Source of the DNA: Desulfosporosinus metallidurans
Lineage (GTDB): Bacteria > Bacillota > Desulfitobacteriia > Desulfitobacteriales > Desulfitobacteriaceae
Assembly: GCF_001936615.1 (NCBI RefSeq)
Contig: NZ_MLBF01000015.1
Coordinates: 33,078 to 97,077, forward strand
Direction: 5' to 3'
Length of the DNA stretch: 64,000 bases
The position numbers and the translations under genes are program-made. Within the stretch, counting starts at the first letter, position 1. Each line of letters starts with the position of its first letter. Of this stretch, positions 35,320-45,563 are shown one piece after another. Under the pieces are notes generated by a model that did no database searches, had not been told where the DNA came from, and saw only the letters and a program-made list of their open reading frames with translations.

Positions 35320-38163
35320 CTAGTGAATATCGTTAGCATTTCTCTTCTTTATTTTCTCTTTTGTAGAAGATTGCGTACCACTGATTCGATTAGATAAAGC
35401 CAGTGCATAAGCCCCAACAATTTCAGAGCTTTCAGGAAAGATAGTTGCCAATTCCTCTAATGCACTAATCCATATCTTGAAGTCACTCCATGATTTTTCT
35501 TCTCCAAAGCGAAAGCATGTACGCCTTAAACAATAAACATAGATCTCCGCATTATCTCTATCCATAGGAAATTTTTTGCAAACTTTCTGGATTGCTTTTA
35601 ACTTAACTAGTGCATCATCCCAATCGCCGTCTTCCGTATAACATATAAAGGCCGCTTTCTGGACCTCTGCAATTTCCGTAGATAATCCGCCGTCATTTCT
35701 ATAAGCTTCAACTTCCTGCAATTCAACCAAATAGTCAATACACCGTTCAGCCACATCGTACTGGCGCTTATTGAGAAATGCATTGGTAAACTGGTTCAAA
35801 TGCTCTATACAAAGCTCAATACCCAGCTTTCGATTTTTTGCAGCCTCATATTTTAGTGTTTCAGTACAGAGAGCCATAATCTGATCAGCGCACTGTTCCA
35901 ATTTTCTATAATCGTCTTTAGTTGTGTACACATAGCCCAACTGAAACCACGCTTCTATAAGATTCGCAGTAATAAGCTCATCGTCCATACTGACTTTTGA
36001 TAGGTTGTTCTCGATCTGCTGAAGATTGCGTATATCAGGCATGGTTCGTATCAACACAGCCAGATAAAAATAGTGGTAGTTAGCCTCCGGCAAATACTCG
36101 ATCATCTTCTGAAAGGAATCATATTCAGCAAAATCTTCAAGTGCCTTTGACAAGAATAAAGTAAATGGCAAAAAGCCATCCAGGCCATAATCCCACGCAG
36201 TTTTTGCGAACGTAATATATTCTTCATTATCAAGGTAAAAATGCACTATAAAAGCTTTAATTACATCTAGATATTGCGGACTTAATATATTGGGAGCTAA
36301 CGATTCCTGTTGAGATAGTTCACGTAAAACAACTGCTATTCTTTGCCTTCGTTGTTCTCCAGATTTTAAGGATAATACTTTTTGAATGTTTTCCCAATAG
36401 CTTTTGTAAGTTTCAGGCAAATCAAGCAGGTCAATATAGTTTACAGCACAAGCCAAACTAATCAATTTCGTTAAATATTTTAGTGCCTCTTGATTCTGAT
36501 CAATGAGTCCCAGCCATCTATCCTCTTCTTTTATGATAAGGTAGCCAAATAACCCTTCCTTATCCATAGGTTTAATATCGCCTTCTTTATCCAACCATAT
36601 TTCTATGAATATCTCTAAAAATAAAGGGCGATGACAAGTTTCCGGGATATTTTTTAAATAGGATTCATAAATCCGTCTAGCCTTCTCCTGGTTGATTTGA
36701 TCCCCAAGCAATCGACAAAAGCCCGAGATAATACTTAATGAGGCAGTTTCATTAAGGGGTTTGAGATTCAGGAATGCTTTTGATGGTTTAGGCTTATCTC
36801 CAAACTGTACCTCTTCAGGTAACCGATAAGCATTCGCACGGAACTTCATCTTTTCATGTTCTGACATTTTATTAATCAGTTCATGATACCATCCCCTAAA
36901 TTGGATGATATTATCCCGTTCCAGCAGGATAATGCGCAACTTAAACTTGCTCTTATCAAACACAGTCATCAGAGCCGTTATAATATTTGCAGTGAGAAGG
37001 GATCGGGCATTATCTATAACAATTATCGTATGATTGAAAGGTTCAAACCGCTCAATGTCAGCTATATTTACCTTTTCTTTAGTAAAGAAACCAAACCAGT
37101 CTGTGGAAAGGTGTCGCAGCACTTCTAAAGCCAATCGACTTTTTCCCATACCAGCTGCTCCTGTTATGGCCCACCACATAAAATCTTCCGAAGAATGAAC
37201 AAAATCTTTTATTTGCTTTAATTCATCCTCACGTCCAGCAAAATCAATGCTTTGTTGATTAGCGTAATAATATAAGTCTAGCCCACGTCTGGTCAAAGAT
37301 GGTAAAGAATATGGCGTAATTTCAATGATCTTGCTATCTTTAAATCTTTGCTGCAATCTGTAATCAACCATTTCAGTAAAAAATAAAGGTAAATCACTGT
37401 AAGAATCACCATAAATGACGGGTTCAATATGACTACCCAGTTCAGAAATATCATCATCATTTTTACACAAGTAGAAATATGGTACGTCAATGTTTAAATG
37501 ATCTTTAGCAAATGATATAAGTTTGCTTATATTGGGGTCATCCATGGTCTGCCCACATCCGACAAATATAATCGGATTAATAGACAACAAATTTTGTAAA
37601 AACTGTGCTCCAATATTTCCAATGATTTTATCATACTGTGTATTATCGGCTATGATATCATCTATACTTTCAGTTTGATTATATGCTCCGTGGATATGAA
37701 TTATTTTGGGTTCACCATCTTGACGTATAACATCCAGAATCTTGTTAGGTTGATTATACGTCAGTGTTCCCGTAACAGTTGCCTCTTCTAGGAGCATGTC
37801 ATAATTCGTCGTGGCAACGATATCTCCTAAATGTTGTAACTTTTGAAAGCATTCAGCGAATGGTACATTCTTGATACTGAGGCCTAAAAAGGAATCATTC
37901 ATCCATTTTCCATATTGGTTTTTATCTTTGCTAAACCTAATTAAGTCCCCAGCTACATCCAGTAGATTACCATGAGCCAGTTTTTCCTCCACGTGTCTTT
38001 TTTTATTATCATCTATGTATTCAAGTCCTCTCTTCAACCAGCTGTACCATGTAACCATACTGTCGGATAAGGAACAGGACACACCAGCACCACAAAAAAT
38101 GGTGACTCTCTGCGCTTCTCTTAACACTTTTTGAAGTGTTGGATATTCTTTTAATTCACGCAT
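35320..38163 (-). CDS. SIR2-STAND-repeat protein, probable anti-phage NADase (Avs5-like architecture)
   Basis: 947 residues in three parts. Residues 1-270 are a SIR2 domain with the NAD-binding FCGAGVS (23-29), TTNYD (118-122), the catalytic-His motif HIHG (156-159) and FVGCGQTMDDPNI. Residues about 305-480 are a STAND-type NTPase with Walker A TGAAGMGKS (334-342) and IIVIDNA as Walker B. The rest is helical, TPR-like repeat sequence, the likely sensor. SIR2-STAND proteins of this build deplete NAD after phage recognition. It is a single-gene unit with its own terminator beside a mobile element, as expected of a defence gene. The ribosome binding site is weak (AGGGG). Confidence 0.85.
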   Translation of the reverse strand: MRELKEYPTLQKVLREAQRVTIFCGAGVSCSLSDSMVTWYSWLKRGLEYIDDNKKRHVEEKLAHGNLLDVAGDLIRFSKDKNQYGKWMNDSFLGLSIKNVPFAECFQKLQHLGDIVATTNYDMLLEEATVTGTLTYNQPNKILDVIRQDGEPKIIHIHGAYNQTESIDDIIADNTQYDKIIGNIGAQFLQNLLSINPIIFVGCGQTMDDPNISKLISFAKDHLNIDVPYFYLCKNDDDISELGSHIEPVIYGDSYSDLPLFFTEMVDYRLQQRFKDSKIIEITPYSLPSLTRRGLDLYYYANQQSIDFAGREDELKQIKDFVHSSEDFMWWAITGAAGMGKSRLALEVLRHLSTDWFGFFTKEKVNIADIERFEPFNHTIIVIDNARSLLTANIITALMTVFDKSKFKLRIILLERDNIIQFRGWYHELINKMSEHEKMKFRANAYRLPEEVQFGDKPKPSKAFLNLKPLNETASLSIISGFCRLLGDQINQEKARRIYESYLKNIPETCHRPLFLEIFIEIWLDKEGDIKPMDKEGLFGYLIIKEEDRWLGLIDQNQEALKYLTKLISLACAVNYIDLLDLPETYKSYWENIQKVLSLKSGEQRRQRIAVVLRELSQQESLAPNILSPQYLDVIKAFIVHFYLDNEEYITFAKTAWDYGLDGFLPFTLFLSKALEDFAEYDSFQKMIEYLPEANYHYFYLAVLIRTMPDIRNLQQIENNLSKVSMDDELITANLIEAWFQLGYVYTTKDDYRKLEQCADQIMALCTETLKYEAAKNRKLGIELCIEHLNQFTNAFLNKRQYDVAERCIDYLVELQEVEAYRNDGGLSTEIAEVQKAAFICYTEDGDWDDALVKLKAIQKVCKKFPMDRDNAEIYVYCLRRTCFRFGEEKSWSDFKIWISALEELATIFPESSEIVGAYALALSNRISGTQSSTKEKIKKRNANDIH

Positions 38164-39170
38164 GTGGTGTGCCCCTATCTTGATATTTATCTATCATCAT
38201 AATCTGAGGAAATCTTGTGTCGACACTTACTATCCTCTGCATTTTATAGGCGAGTAAATCAACTCCCCAATAATAATTATTGTCACTACACAACCCAGTT
38301 CAGGGCGTTGAGTTAGAGTAGAGAGTATTACACCCCTTCTCAAACCGCCAAGCATCCCGGCACATATCCACCAAATCTCGTTTAGCAGTCCAACCTACAA
38401 TAACCACAACATAGACAAAGTAATCCGCTATTGGATTTCCTTCTACGGACTCCCAGCTTATTGCTAGTATGGTTGTTATATAATCCACAATGTTTAATGT
38501 CGGTTCTATCCCTCGCTCAATTCACCCTCCTAATTTTACCATGGTCCAAGTTTTCCATCTACTACAAATGTGTGTAGTGGCTTCAATAACCGATAACTAA
38601 AGACAAAACTTAGGAAATGTCGAATTATAAGAGAAAAGAGAGGTACCTGGAACCTACGAGTATTAATTGAATCGAAAATTATTCTTTGTTGCATCTGTAC
38701 CTAGAAAATTTATAGCCAAATAGAAAAGATTGAATTCCCATATACCAAGGATCGTTCGGCAGCGGTTCAGTACAACGAGAGATTCATGAGGTTCTGTATT
38801 CTGTATCAAATTATTATGTCCCTTTAAGCCATTGAGATAATCAATGGCTTATTTTCTATCTACTCACCCCATAAATCTCTAAACATTACGTGAAGTAAGA
38901 GCCCCTTCGTTCACGTTTCAAGGCAGGTTCATGGTTGTACCGAGGTATTGTCGAATTTTCCAAGAAAACAAAGGTTCCATGACCCTTTCCGGAACGGTGA
39001 CCAGCGGGAGCCGTTCCGGCGAGTACAACTTCCAGACGTTGATTAGAAACTTCCTCCGAAGCTTGGGAAATTGATTTATACGACCAATGTGTTGAAGGAT
39101 TATTTTTCGCCCTCTTTTGTACGAGTAAAACTTTAACATTGTGACACAACAAAAGTCGAACTGTTCCAAG
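38164..39170. other. degenerate region with a 3' gene relic and terminator
   Basis: No intact gene is supported. On the plus strand 38705-38827 is open without a start and reads KIEFPYTKDRSAAVQYNERF and on to IIMSL, ending in TAA; it is directly followed by a terminator hairpin AAGCCATTGA/TCAATGGCTT with ATTTTCT (38826-38857). This looks like the last 40 codons of a lost gene. Minus-strand frames at 38886-39169 overlap each other and are unrecognised. Confidence 0.4.
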
Positions 39171-41408
39171 TTAATAATCTTTAATTATATTTACTATTTT
39201 TTCAACAGAACTATTATCTAAATATTTATTTCCATCAATTGCTTTAGTCGTGTCATAGATAGAATTTAAAAGTTGGTAATATTGTTTTTCTGTTACCGTC
39301 TTGTTTTCCCATTTATACTTGTAAATTGGATTTCCTGTTTCATCAACTGGAACATTGGCAGAAGTATATCCCCAGAAACCTGCAGCGATCTGTGAAAGCA
39401 CTCCATCTTTAATAGTAAATACTTTATGGTAATAATCACCCATATTTCCTGCTGCGTTACAAAGCAAGTTTCCTTTTTTAATATAGGTAAAAGAATTTCT
39501 TGATAGCTGAGTAGAATTTATGACTCCGTTATGATAAACACAAATCAAATTTCCTTGTGCCTCACAATTTCCTATTGCTACAAGTTCTGGAATCTCATCA
39601 TCATCGATAAAGATGAGTTTATAACCCATCCATGCATCTTGAAAATATCCAGTCCCATTTTTTGCGAGGGTATTTTGAATATAATTAATATAAGCGTTTT
39701 TCCATTTTCCATCATTTATTACAGTTATATTCATTAATAATTGTTTCAATGATTCATCAAAAGTGACACATTGACTATTTAGATCTGACAAATTTGGTAT
39801 TGGTGCTGGGTTGCAATGGTTGAGTTCATCGATCGTTTTTGCAATGGCTTCGGCTCTTTGCTCTTGATTTGCTTTTACAGCCGAGTCAATGTTTTGATAT
39901 TCAGCATACTTGATTAGGCTTTCGTAGTGAATAAGTGAAAATCTCAGCAGAAGCATATAGGAGTCATACAGCAATTTCATTGTTTCGGCGTTGTGCAATT
40001 TTTCGCTTTCGGCCTTTTTCGCCAGTCCAGCCATGACAAGACGAGCCTGCTCATAATAACCAGATGATAAAATTGCCATCAGGTCGGCTTCAGATGCGGG
40101 AATCATTGAGAAGGGTGTGTATTTGCCAACTGGGGAATACGCCAGTAGATTATCAACTATTCCACCAATCTCAACCGATAGAAGGAGTGGCGTTCCTGGG
40201 GATGCGCCAAAGGCTACCACTACATTTTTTAGCCCGAATTCGATGCTTTTATCTGCAGCAAGATCCGTTGCTTTTTCGAAGAATGTTCCTGTTACGGTGT
40301 TGGTTGAGGAGGACAGCGTTTTTGAGGTGCTTCGTGCTGCAGAGAGGTAATTGCCATTCAAAGCCGGATTCCCAGCAACCTCCAAAGTATCAGCTGAAAA
40401 GGTATTACTAAAAGCATCCTTTGCTGTGCTGTCAATCTGCATTCGGTCATAAACAGCTGTAAAAGTATCAACCAACAAAAGTGAAGCATCAATCGAGTAG
40501 CCGACTCCTTTATATGCATTCTTGAAGCTGTCACGGTTCTTTATTGTATCTTGGAAATTTTTATAGCTTTGAAGTTGATCCGAGCGCCTGCTGAAAGAAT
40601 AAATTGCGTCATAGGCTTGCTTCCTGTTTGCATCGTCTAACAAGAACAAGAGGTCAAAGCCTGCATTCTGTGTTTTTTCCAGAGTTGAAAGGGTTCTTGT
40701 TACATCATTAAACTTTTTAGCACGCGCTTGAGTTGCAGACTTTACAGACTGATATTTATTAATGTCCGCTTCGAGAGCCGCGTAAACCGCACTGGATTCG
40801 TCCACTCCATCAATAATGATAGACCCCATGCTTTGACCGCTAGACGTAGCCAAAAAGTCGACAATTAGGTCGCAAACAACCCTGATGTTTTTTGTGGTAT
40901 CACTATAGTTTGTTACATTCATTTTCTGTTCAGAGGTAAACGCATATGCTTCCCAGAATGTCTGCAACGGCATACAAACTATCAGGCTTGCGTTTGCACT
41001 GTCGGTGGAGCAATATGCCCCCAGATAGGTTAATATTGAATAGACGGGGACTAAAATTGTGTTGTCATGCCTTACTATGTATATTTTATATTCCTCGCCA
41101 TTTTCGGTTAAGGTTTGCTTGCCTACATCCAGCTTTATCGTTCGTAAGCCTTTGGCGTGTTTTAGTGTAAATACATCGCCCTGTGAGTTTAATTCACATC
41201 GGGTAATTTTCGCCACGTCTTTGATAGACATCATCATTCTGCCATTCGCCTGGAACACCGAAACGTTCTCATCTGAAATGCTTGTTCCAATAAGTTTTAA
41301 GCTATATTCTTTCAGTTCTTCGTCGGCATTTGTCGGAAAGGCAGGGAAACCCACGATGAATAAAGCAAAAATTAATAAAATGGAAACTACCTTGCTGTAG
41401 ATTCTCAT
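39171..41408 (-). CDS. large secreted protein with copper-amine-oxidase-N/stalk-like start
   Basis: 745 residues with a signal peptide (ILLIFALFIVGFPAFPTNA). Residues about 35-150 resemble the stalk (Cu amine oxidase N-terminal-like) domain common in Firmicutes cell-surface proteins (GRMMMSIKDVAKITRCELNS; VPVYSILTYLGAYCSTDS). A helical middle part follows, and the C-terminal 160 residues carry YKLIFIDDDEIPELVAIGN, a segment seen in other clostridial exported proteins. No anchor is seen. Its ATG overlaps the stop of the zinc-ribbon gene upstream (ATGA), so the two form an operon. Function unknown. Confidence 0.8.
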   Translation of the reverse strand: MRIYSKVVSILLIFALFIVGFPAFPTNADEELKEYSLKLIGTSISDENVSVFQANGRMMMSIKDVAKITRCELNSQGDVFTLKHAKGLRTIKLDVGKQTLTENGEEYKIYIVRHDNTILVPVYSILTYLGAYCSTDSANASLIVCMPLQTFWEAYAFTSEQKMNVTNYSDTTKNIRVVCDLIVDFLATSSGQSMGSIIIDGVDESSAVYAALEADINKYQSVKSATQARAKKFNDVTRTLSTLEKTQNAGFDLLFLLDDANRKQAYDAIYSFSRRSDQLQSYKNFQDTIKNRDSFKNAYKGVGYSIDASLLLVDTFTAVYDRMQIDSTAKDAFSNTFSADTLEVAGNPALNGNYLSAARSTSKTLSSSTNTVTGTFFEKATDLAADKSIEFGLKNVVVAFGASPGTPLLLSVEIGGIVDNLLAYSPVGKYTPFSMIPASEADLMAILSSGYYEQARLVMAGLAKKAESEKLHNAETMKLLYDSYMLLLRFSLIHYESLIKYAEYQNIDSAVKANQEQRAEAIAKTIDELNHCNPAPIPNLSDLNSQCVTFDESLKQLLMNITVINDGKWKNAYINYIQNTLAKNGTGYFQDAWMGYKLIFIDDDEIPELVAIGNCEAQGNLICVYHNGVINSTQLSRNSFTYIKKGNLLCNAAGNMGDYYHKVFTIKDGVLSQIAAGFWGYTSANVPVDETGNPIYKYKWENKTVTEKQYYQLLNSIYDTTKAIDGNKYLDNSSVEKIVNIIKDY

Positions 41409-42181
41409 TTCAAATCCTCCTTGATAATTTTGGCATAGTATTCACGTAAAATCTCCGCCATATTGCTAGTAATGACGTTGGTCCATTCCTTGTTAGGGAC
41501 AATCTTCCATTTTCCGTCGATACGCTTCAATGGAACCTCTATTGTAGTGGTTATTTTCTCGCTGTCCTGTTTGAGTAACAATTCAATGCGATTTTTCGCT
41601 TGTTCTGCCAATTCCTCATCAGAAAGGCTGCCCCTGACACTGAGGCTGCTTAGAACCTTTTCAAGAATAATCCGCATATTCGGCGTTGTTACTGTAACTT
41701 TTGCCGTTCCTATCCCGTCATCGTTTAGAACTTGTTCTTCAATCACAAACGTCACCTGCTCATAATAGAGCTTCACAAAGCCACTATAATCGGGTCTTTG
41801 CGCGTCAATGACAATATTCCAATCATTCAAATAAGACATAGGCTTTTTACTATTATGCGAAGAAACCAGAATCGAAATGGCAATCCCGATTGAAGTGATG
41901 GCCACTAGAATAATGGCAACAAGTAGGATTATTTTTTTGGAAGGCTTTCCGCTTTTATCAGGTTTTCCGCCTTTCTGAGTCGTTTGCGCTGAAAGAGGTT
42001 GAGTAGGATTCTGGATTTCAGGATGTTTGCACTGCTCTTGTATTGCTGGTGGCGTTTGGGCAGCACCCAGCGAGTCTTCATCAGTGGACTGTGTCATATT
42101 CGACGCATCCTGCCTTTCGCCGCAATCTTTACAAAATACTCCTTTGCCAACAATCTCTTTCCCGCAATTTTTACAAATCAT
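41405..42181 (-). CDS. zinc-ribbon, single-TM protein with an NTF2-like exported domain
   Basis: 258 residues: an N-terminal zinc ribbon (CKNCGKEI...FCKDCGE), a low-complexity Gln/Pro-rich linker, one membrane helix near residues 85-107 (IILLVAIILVAITSIGIAIS), and an exported domain that resembles NTF2-like/DUF5105 folds (SGFVKLYYEQVTFVIEEQVL; VPLKRIDGKWKIVPNKEW). Topology is zinc ribbon inside, domain outside. It is coupled to the next gene and opens the run of zinc-ribbon proteins that fills the rest of the window. Confidence 0.8.
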   Translation of the reverse strand: MICKNCGKEIVGKGVFCKDCGERQDASNMTQSTDEDSLGAAQTPPAIQEQCKHPEIQNPTQPLSAQTTQKGGKPDKSGKPSKKIILLVAIILVAITSIGIAISILVSSHNSKKPMSYLNDWNIVIDAQRPDYSGFVKLYYEQVTFVIEEQVLNDDGIGTAKVTVTTPNMRIILEKVLSSLSVRGSLSDEELAEQAKNRIELLLKQDSEKITTTIEVPLKRIDGKWKIVPNKEWTNVITSNMAEILREYYAKIIKEDLK

Positions 42182-42388
42182 ATTGCTATCTCCTTATTCA
42201 TATCAAAAAGTCTTCCTTGGTCGTCGCATTTCAGTATTGAACAGTCGCGGCAATATCTCCAAGCGCTGGCAGACCACAAAATCCCAATAAGCTTAATGTA
42301 AACGATTCCTGTGCTGAATCTTAAACCGCGAACATTTAACCTCGTTGGCGACTAGTCGTAATCTGTTTATCTATCGTCGAATTTTTCC

Positions 42389-43159
42389 CTAATATGATAA
42401 TTTGCTCCCGCATTTTGTGCAGAATTATCTGTTTCCGGTGATTTCCGCTCCACAGGAGAGGCACAGCTTTTTCTCCCCTCCCGCTTCAAGTTGGACCTCG
42501 TTTGTCTCTGCTTTTGGCCCATTTTATTCCGATTCGACTTTGGCTCCGCATATCACACAGAAGCTTGGGTTCTCCGGCAGCGGACTTTCGCACTGTTTAC
42601 AACGCTTTAATTCGGGAATTTTGTTCCCGCAATGCGGGCAAAATTTTGTGTTCAGCCCGATGGTCCCGTCGCACTTGGGGCACCGGATCATTCCTTGTTC
42701 AGGCTCCTGTGCCTTTGGGGCCCTTTGTGCTAACAGCAGTAATGCTTTTTTCTGCTCCAGATATTGTTGATAATATTCAGATTCTCGGACGGACAGGCTC
42801 AGGAAAAACAAAGCCACAATCACATTGCACAGAGGGGAGAAGCCGTAAAATCCGCCATATCCTCCAGCTGAATGAACGCAGGCAATGATAAATTTCACCA
42901 GATAAAGAAGCGCGTACAGACCCAGCCCGATGCTAAGGCTGACGTCACTTTTTTTAATATAGCTAAGGACAATTCCAATCCAGAAGAACCAAAATCCCAG
43001 TGCAAAAAATACATCCGAATTCAAGGTTATGATGGAAAACTCATGGAACAGCAAAAACAACAAACCTACGCTAAATAAGATAATATCAGCCATAAACAGA
43101 TTACGCATTAACGGCTGGCTTTCAAAATGGTCCTTAAGGGCACGACGATAATCTTGCAT
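42389..43159 (-). pseudogene. zinc-ribbon membrane protein, C-terminal ribbon cut off by stops (copy A)
   Basis: Paralogue of the intact gene at 57293-58057. The first 211 residues are present: four membrane helices (for example IILFSVGLLFLLFHEFSI) and two zinc ribbons (CPKCDGTI...FCPHCGN; CKQCESPL...FCVICGA). Then GAA has become TAA (KVESE-stop at 42524-42526), and 100 bases later a Lys codon has become TAA inside the third ribbon (TGNR-stop-FCTKCGSKL). The rest of the frame stays open to 42389, so decay is recent. The truncated 211-residue form may still be made. Confidence 0.85.
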
Positions 43160-43850
43160 ATGCTCTACCTCCTAATAAAATAATCATAAAATATGGAAAT
43201 GATTGCTTATTTATTCACTTATCATTCAAGCGTCCTATTGCTTAAATGTCAACACGGTACCCCATAAAAGAAGACAAACTGCTAGTTCGCAAAGTGGTTA
43301 TTATTGGAAGCATTCCCATTGTTTTCTTACAAGTAGCCAAACGATGACCGGAGAGGCAAGCCCAAAAAATGAAGCCAGCCAGGAGCCTGAAAATATATTG
43401 ATAAAGAACGCAACGCCAGCACAGATACAGACGATGTAAAATCCATGTTTATATCCTTTTAACAAACGGAATGCCCCAAGTATATTCACGATATTTATTG
43501 GCACGTAAACGAATAACTTAGTAGCGATCCGGGAGTATTGACTTCCTAAATTACTTTGCAACGCGGACTGAACTCTGAATGTTTCTGCCATTTTAAGGTA
43601 ATAAATCCCATATACTATACTGGCTATAACTCCTATTAGACCTCCTACTATCATGAGCCACAGCCATACTTTCAGACCGCCAGTCGCCTGTGCAGGCCCA
43701 CCTGTCAGATTCTGCGGCATCTCCCCTGGGCCTTCCAGATATGCATCCTGTACGCGAGTCCCGCAATTCTGGCAAAATCCGTGATCCTCCGCGAGTTTTG
43801 TTCCACAATTTGGGCAAAACATAAAACCACCTCTTCTCATAACATCAGAT
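42398..43850. repeat. segmental duplication 1, left copy (partner about 57293-58730)
   Basis: The DNA from the zinc-ribbon gene at 42389 through the ribbon module of 43301, including the 140-base gap between them, is repeated nearly base for base at 57293-58730. The copies differ by point changes, two of which create stops in this copy. Confidence 0.85.
43301..43822 (-). CDS. zinc-ribbon protein with membrane helices (copy A)
   Basis: 173 residues from ATG 43820-43822 (AGAGGTGG four bases upstream): zinc ribbon CPNCGTKL...FCQNCGTRV, a linker, then three or four hydrophobic segments (LWLMIVGGLIGVIASIVYGI; YVPINIVNILGAF; FYIVCICAGVAFFINI). It is a close copy of the C-terminal half of the protein at 58199-59404, in which the same module is fused to another zinc-ribbon protein. 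It lies upstream of the gene at 42389-43159, as in the second block. Confidence 0.8.
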   Translation of the reverse strand: MFCPNCGTKLAEDHGFCQNCGTRVQDAYLEGPGEMPQNLTGGPAQATGGLKVWLWLMIVGGLIGVIASIVYGIYYLKMAETFRVQSALQSNLGSQYSRIATKLFVYVPINIVNILGAFRLLKGYKHGFYIVCICAGVAFFINIFSGSWLASFFGLASPVIVWLLVRKQWECFQ

Positions 43851-43879
43851 CTTTAAATGTTTAGGAAATTAAGCCAATC

Positions 43880-45043
43880 CTAATGTATTCGACTTATTTG
43901 CGTCTTTTCAGCGATATCAGCATTGGCTTGATTTTTTAACAGGGTCACTATAGCATCAGGGCCGCCAATTTTTCTCCAAAAATCGCTATCCCCCCATAAG
44001 TCTATTACTATTCTAGATTCTCCTATTTGATAGATTGCCGTTCCCTCATATACTAATTGAGCTAAATATTCCCGTAAAGATCTTATTATCTTTTCAATAC
44101 TTGCTGTTTGATCATTTACCTGAAGAACCAAACGTAACCCTCCTTTAATATTTATTTCATCTGGCAGATTGTTTTCATCATACTGCGGGGGTATCATCTT
44201 AATTCTTGTCCATATTGGGTCTATGGGACGTTGTATATTGATTAGATCAAATACTTGATTATTATTAGGTTCTTCTCCAATTATATCCACATAAAAATCA
44301 TTTCCTCCATAATAAATTAAGGTGTCTTTATACCCTAATTGCACCGCTCGGTCTTTCAGTATTCCAATTACATTCCGAATATCTCCTTCAGTTTGAATAT
44401 TTTCTTTAAATTGGAACTGTACTCGTTCGCCCCCAGCTATATTTATGAAGGATGCCTGAAGCTTTTTGAGTTGTGTTTGGATATTTTGGGATTTCACCGC
44501 GCTATAACCTTTCGTTAGAGTCTGAACGGCCTTCCCAGGTTTTCCGTTATTGTTGTATAGTTCCGCCAGTTTTAAGTATAATACGTCGGCCTTGGGCGAG
44601 GCTTCGATACCGTTTTGCAGACTTTCCTCCGCTTTTTTAGTATCTTGCAGCCCGACATAAGCATCGGCAAGTCCGGTATAGGCCTTTGCGGTTTTTTTGT
44701 CGGTTGAAATCGCCTGTTCAAAAGCCCCAATAGCTTGATAATACTGTTTCCCCGCCAGGTATTTTTCTCCTTGAATCGCCTGCTTGTTGGCTAGCCTCGC
44801 ACCAGTGTTTAGATAAACAAACACACCGGCAATGACCACTACCGCTGCCAATATACCGATCAGCAGCCGCTTCCTTTTACGCTTTATAGGGACTAAAGGA
44901 TTAATTTGAGACGGCTGTTCCGACTGGGTCTCCTCTTTTTGTGAATTTTTGGGCCCGCTCTGGGCCGTGTCGATGGGCGCGCCGCACTCCCCGCAAAATA
45001 AGACTTCGTCGGCGTTTTTTGCGCCGCATTTTGTGCAAAACAT
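43880..45043 (-). CDS. zinc-ribbon, TM, TPR protein with a SecD-like exported domain
   Basis: 387 residues: zinc ribbon (CTKCGAKN...FCGECGA), a membrane helix near residues 62-80 (LLIGILAAVVVIAGVFVYL), TPR-type repeats at about 85-200 (YYQAIGAFEQAISTDKKTAK; AYVGLQDTKKAEESLQNGIE), and a C-terminal region that recalls SecD ectodomains (QTEGDIRNVIGILKDRAVQL; GGLRLVLQVN). It resembles the SecD-like genes at 50729 and 62431 in architecture but has the added TPR part. A decayed start of another copy lies at 59850-59965. Function unknown. Confidence 0.78.
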   Translation of the reverse strand: MFCTKCGAKNADEVLFCGECGAPIDTAQSGPKNSQKEETQSEQPSQINPLVPIKRKRKRLLIGILAAVVVIAGVFVYLNTGARLANKQAIQGEKYLAGKQYYQAIGAFEQAISTDKKTAKAYTGLADAYVGLQDTKKAEESLQNGIEASPKADVLYLKLAELYNNNGKPGKAVQTLTKGYSAVKSQNIQTQLKKLQASFINIAGGERVQFQFKENIQTEGDIRNVIGILKDRAVQLGYKDTLIYYGGNDFYVDIIGEEPNNNQVFDLINIQRPIDPIWTRIKMIPPQYDENNLPDEINIKGGLRLVLQVNDQTASIEKIIRSLREYLAQLVYEGTAIYQIGESRIVIDLWGDSDFWRKIGGPDAIVTLLKNQANADIAEKTQISRIH

Positions 45044-45138
45044 TTAAAGCACCTCTTCCATATTGTTTTTAAATTTTCCTTTTTGTGTGTACAAATTACC
45101 CTGCATGATGGCTTATGGGATTTTGAAAAGCAAGGGTC

Positions 45139-45345
45139 TTACTTTAATTTCTGCCGATCCGTGCCATTTGTACGGATTTTATAGAGAGCATAATTGTATT
45201 TACTGTAGTAGATTTTGTAGATATACCGGAACCCGCAGAACCACTCATATTTATGGTCACTGCAATTGGGATTGCAACCGCCGTGGCGATATCAGCTGGC
45301 ATTTTTTCGCTTCTTAAACTCATGTTGAACAAGATCGAACACCTC
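45139..45345 (-). pseudogene. relic of a sigma-DUF5050 fusion (extra copy)
   Basis: The minus strand carries, in two frames, a piece like the membrane anchor of the ECF fusion proteins (MSLRSEKMPADIATAVAIPI, AVTINMS) directly joined to the last DUF5050 repeat (YALYKIRTNGTDRQKLK and a TAA at 45139-45141). The sigma domains and most repeats are deleted. It shows that the fusion family once had at least one more member here. Confidence 0.6.
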
Positions 45346-45563
45346 GGAGCTTACGATTGCAGGGTAGTGGAGGCGAGCCGCATTATCAGAAAGCCACACT
45401 TAATTTGGGGGAAGAAATGGACAATCCGCTGCTTTACATTTCTACGATTAGCAAATTTGAGTCGAAAGAATGGTTCATATCGTGCTGATTTTGGAGAAAC
45501 TCTAATTCAGGAATATCCGATTTATCGTGAAAAGGTCATTGCCAACGTTTTAAAAAGGCGTGC
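45346..45563. other. short degenerate stretch
   Basis: A start-less plus-strand frame at about 45370-45491 (PHYQKATLNLGEEMDNPLLY) looks protein-like but is closed by TGA; unrecognised. Nothing else is supported. Confidence 0.3.

Noticed and set aside
38886..39169. Two overlapping minus-strand frames after the stalk-domain protein gene
   Set aside because: Basic, unfamiliar sequences in competing frames without a good start; not supported as genes.
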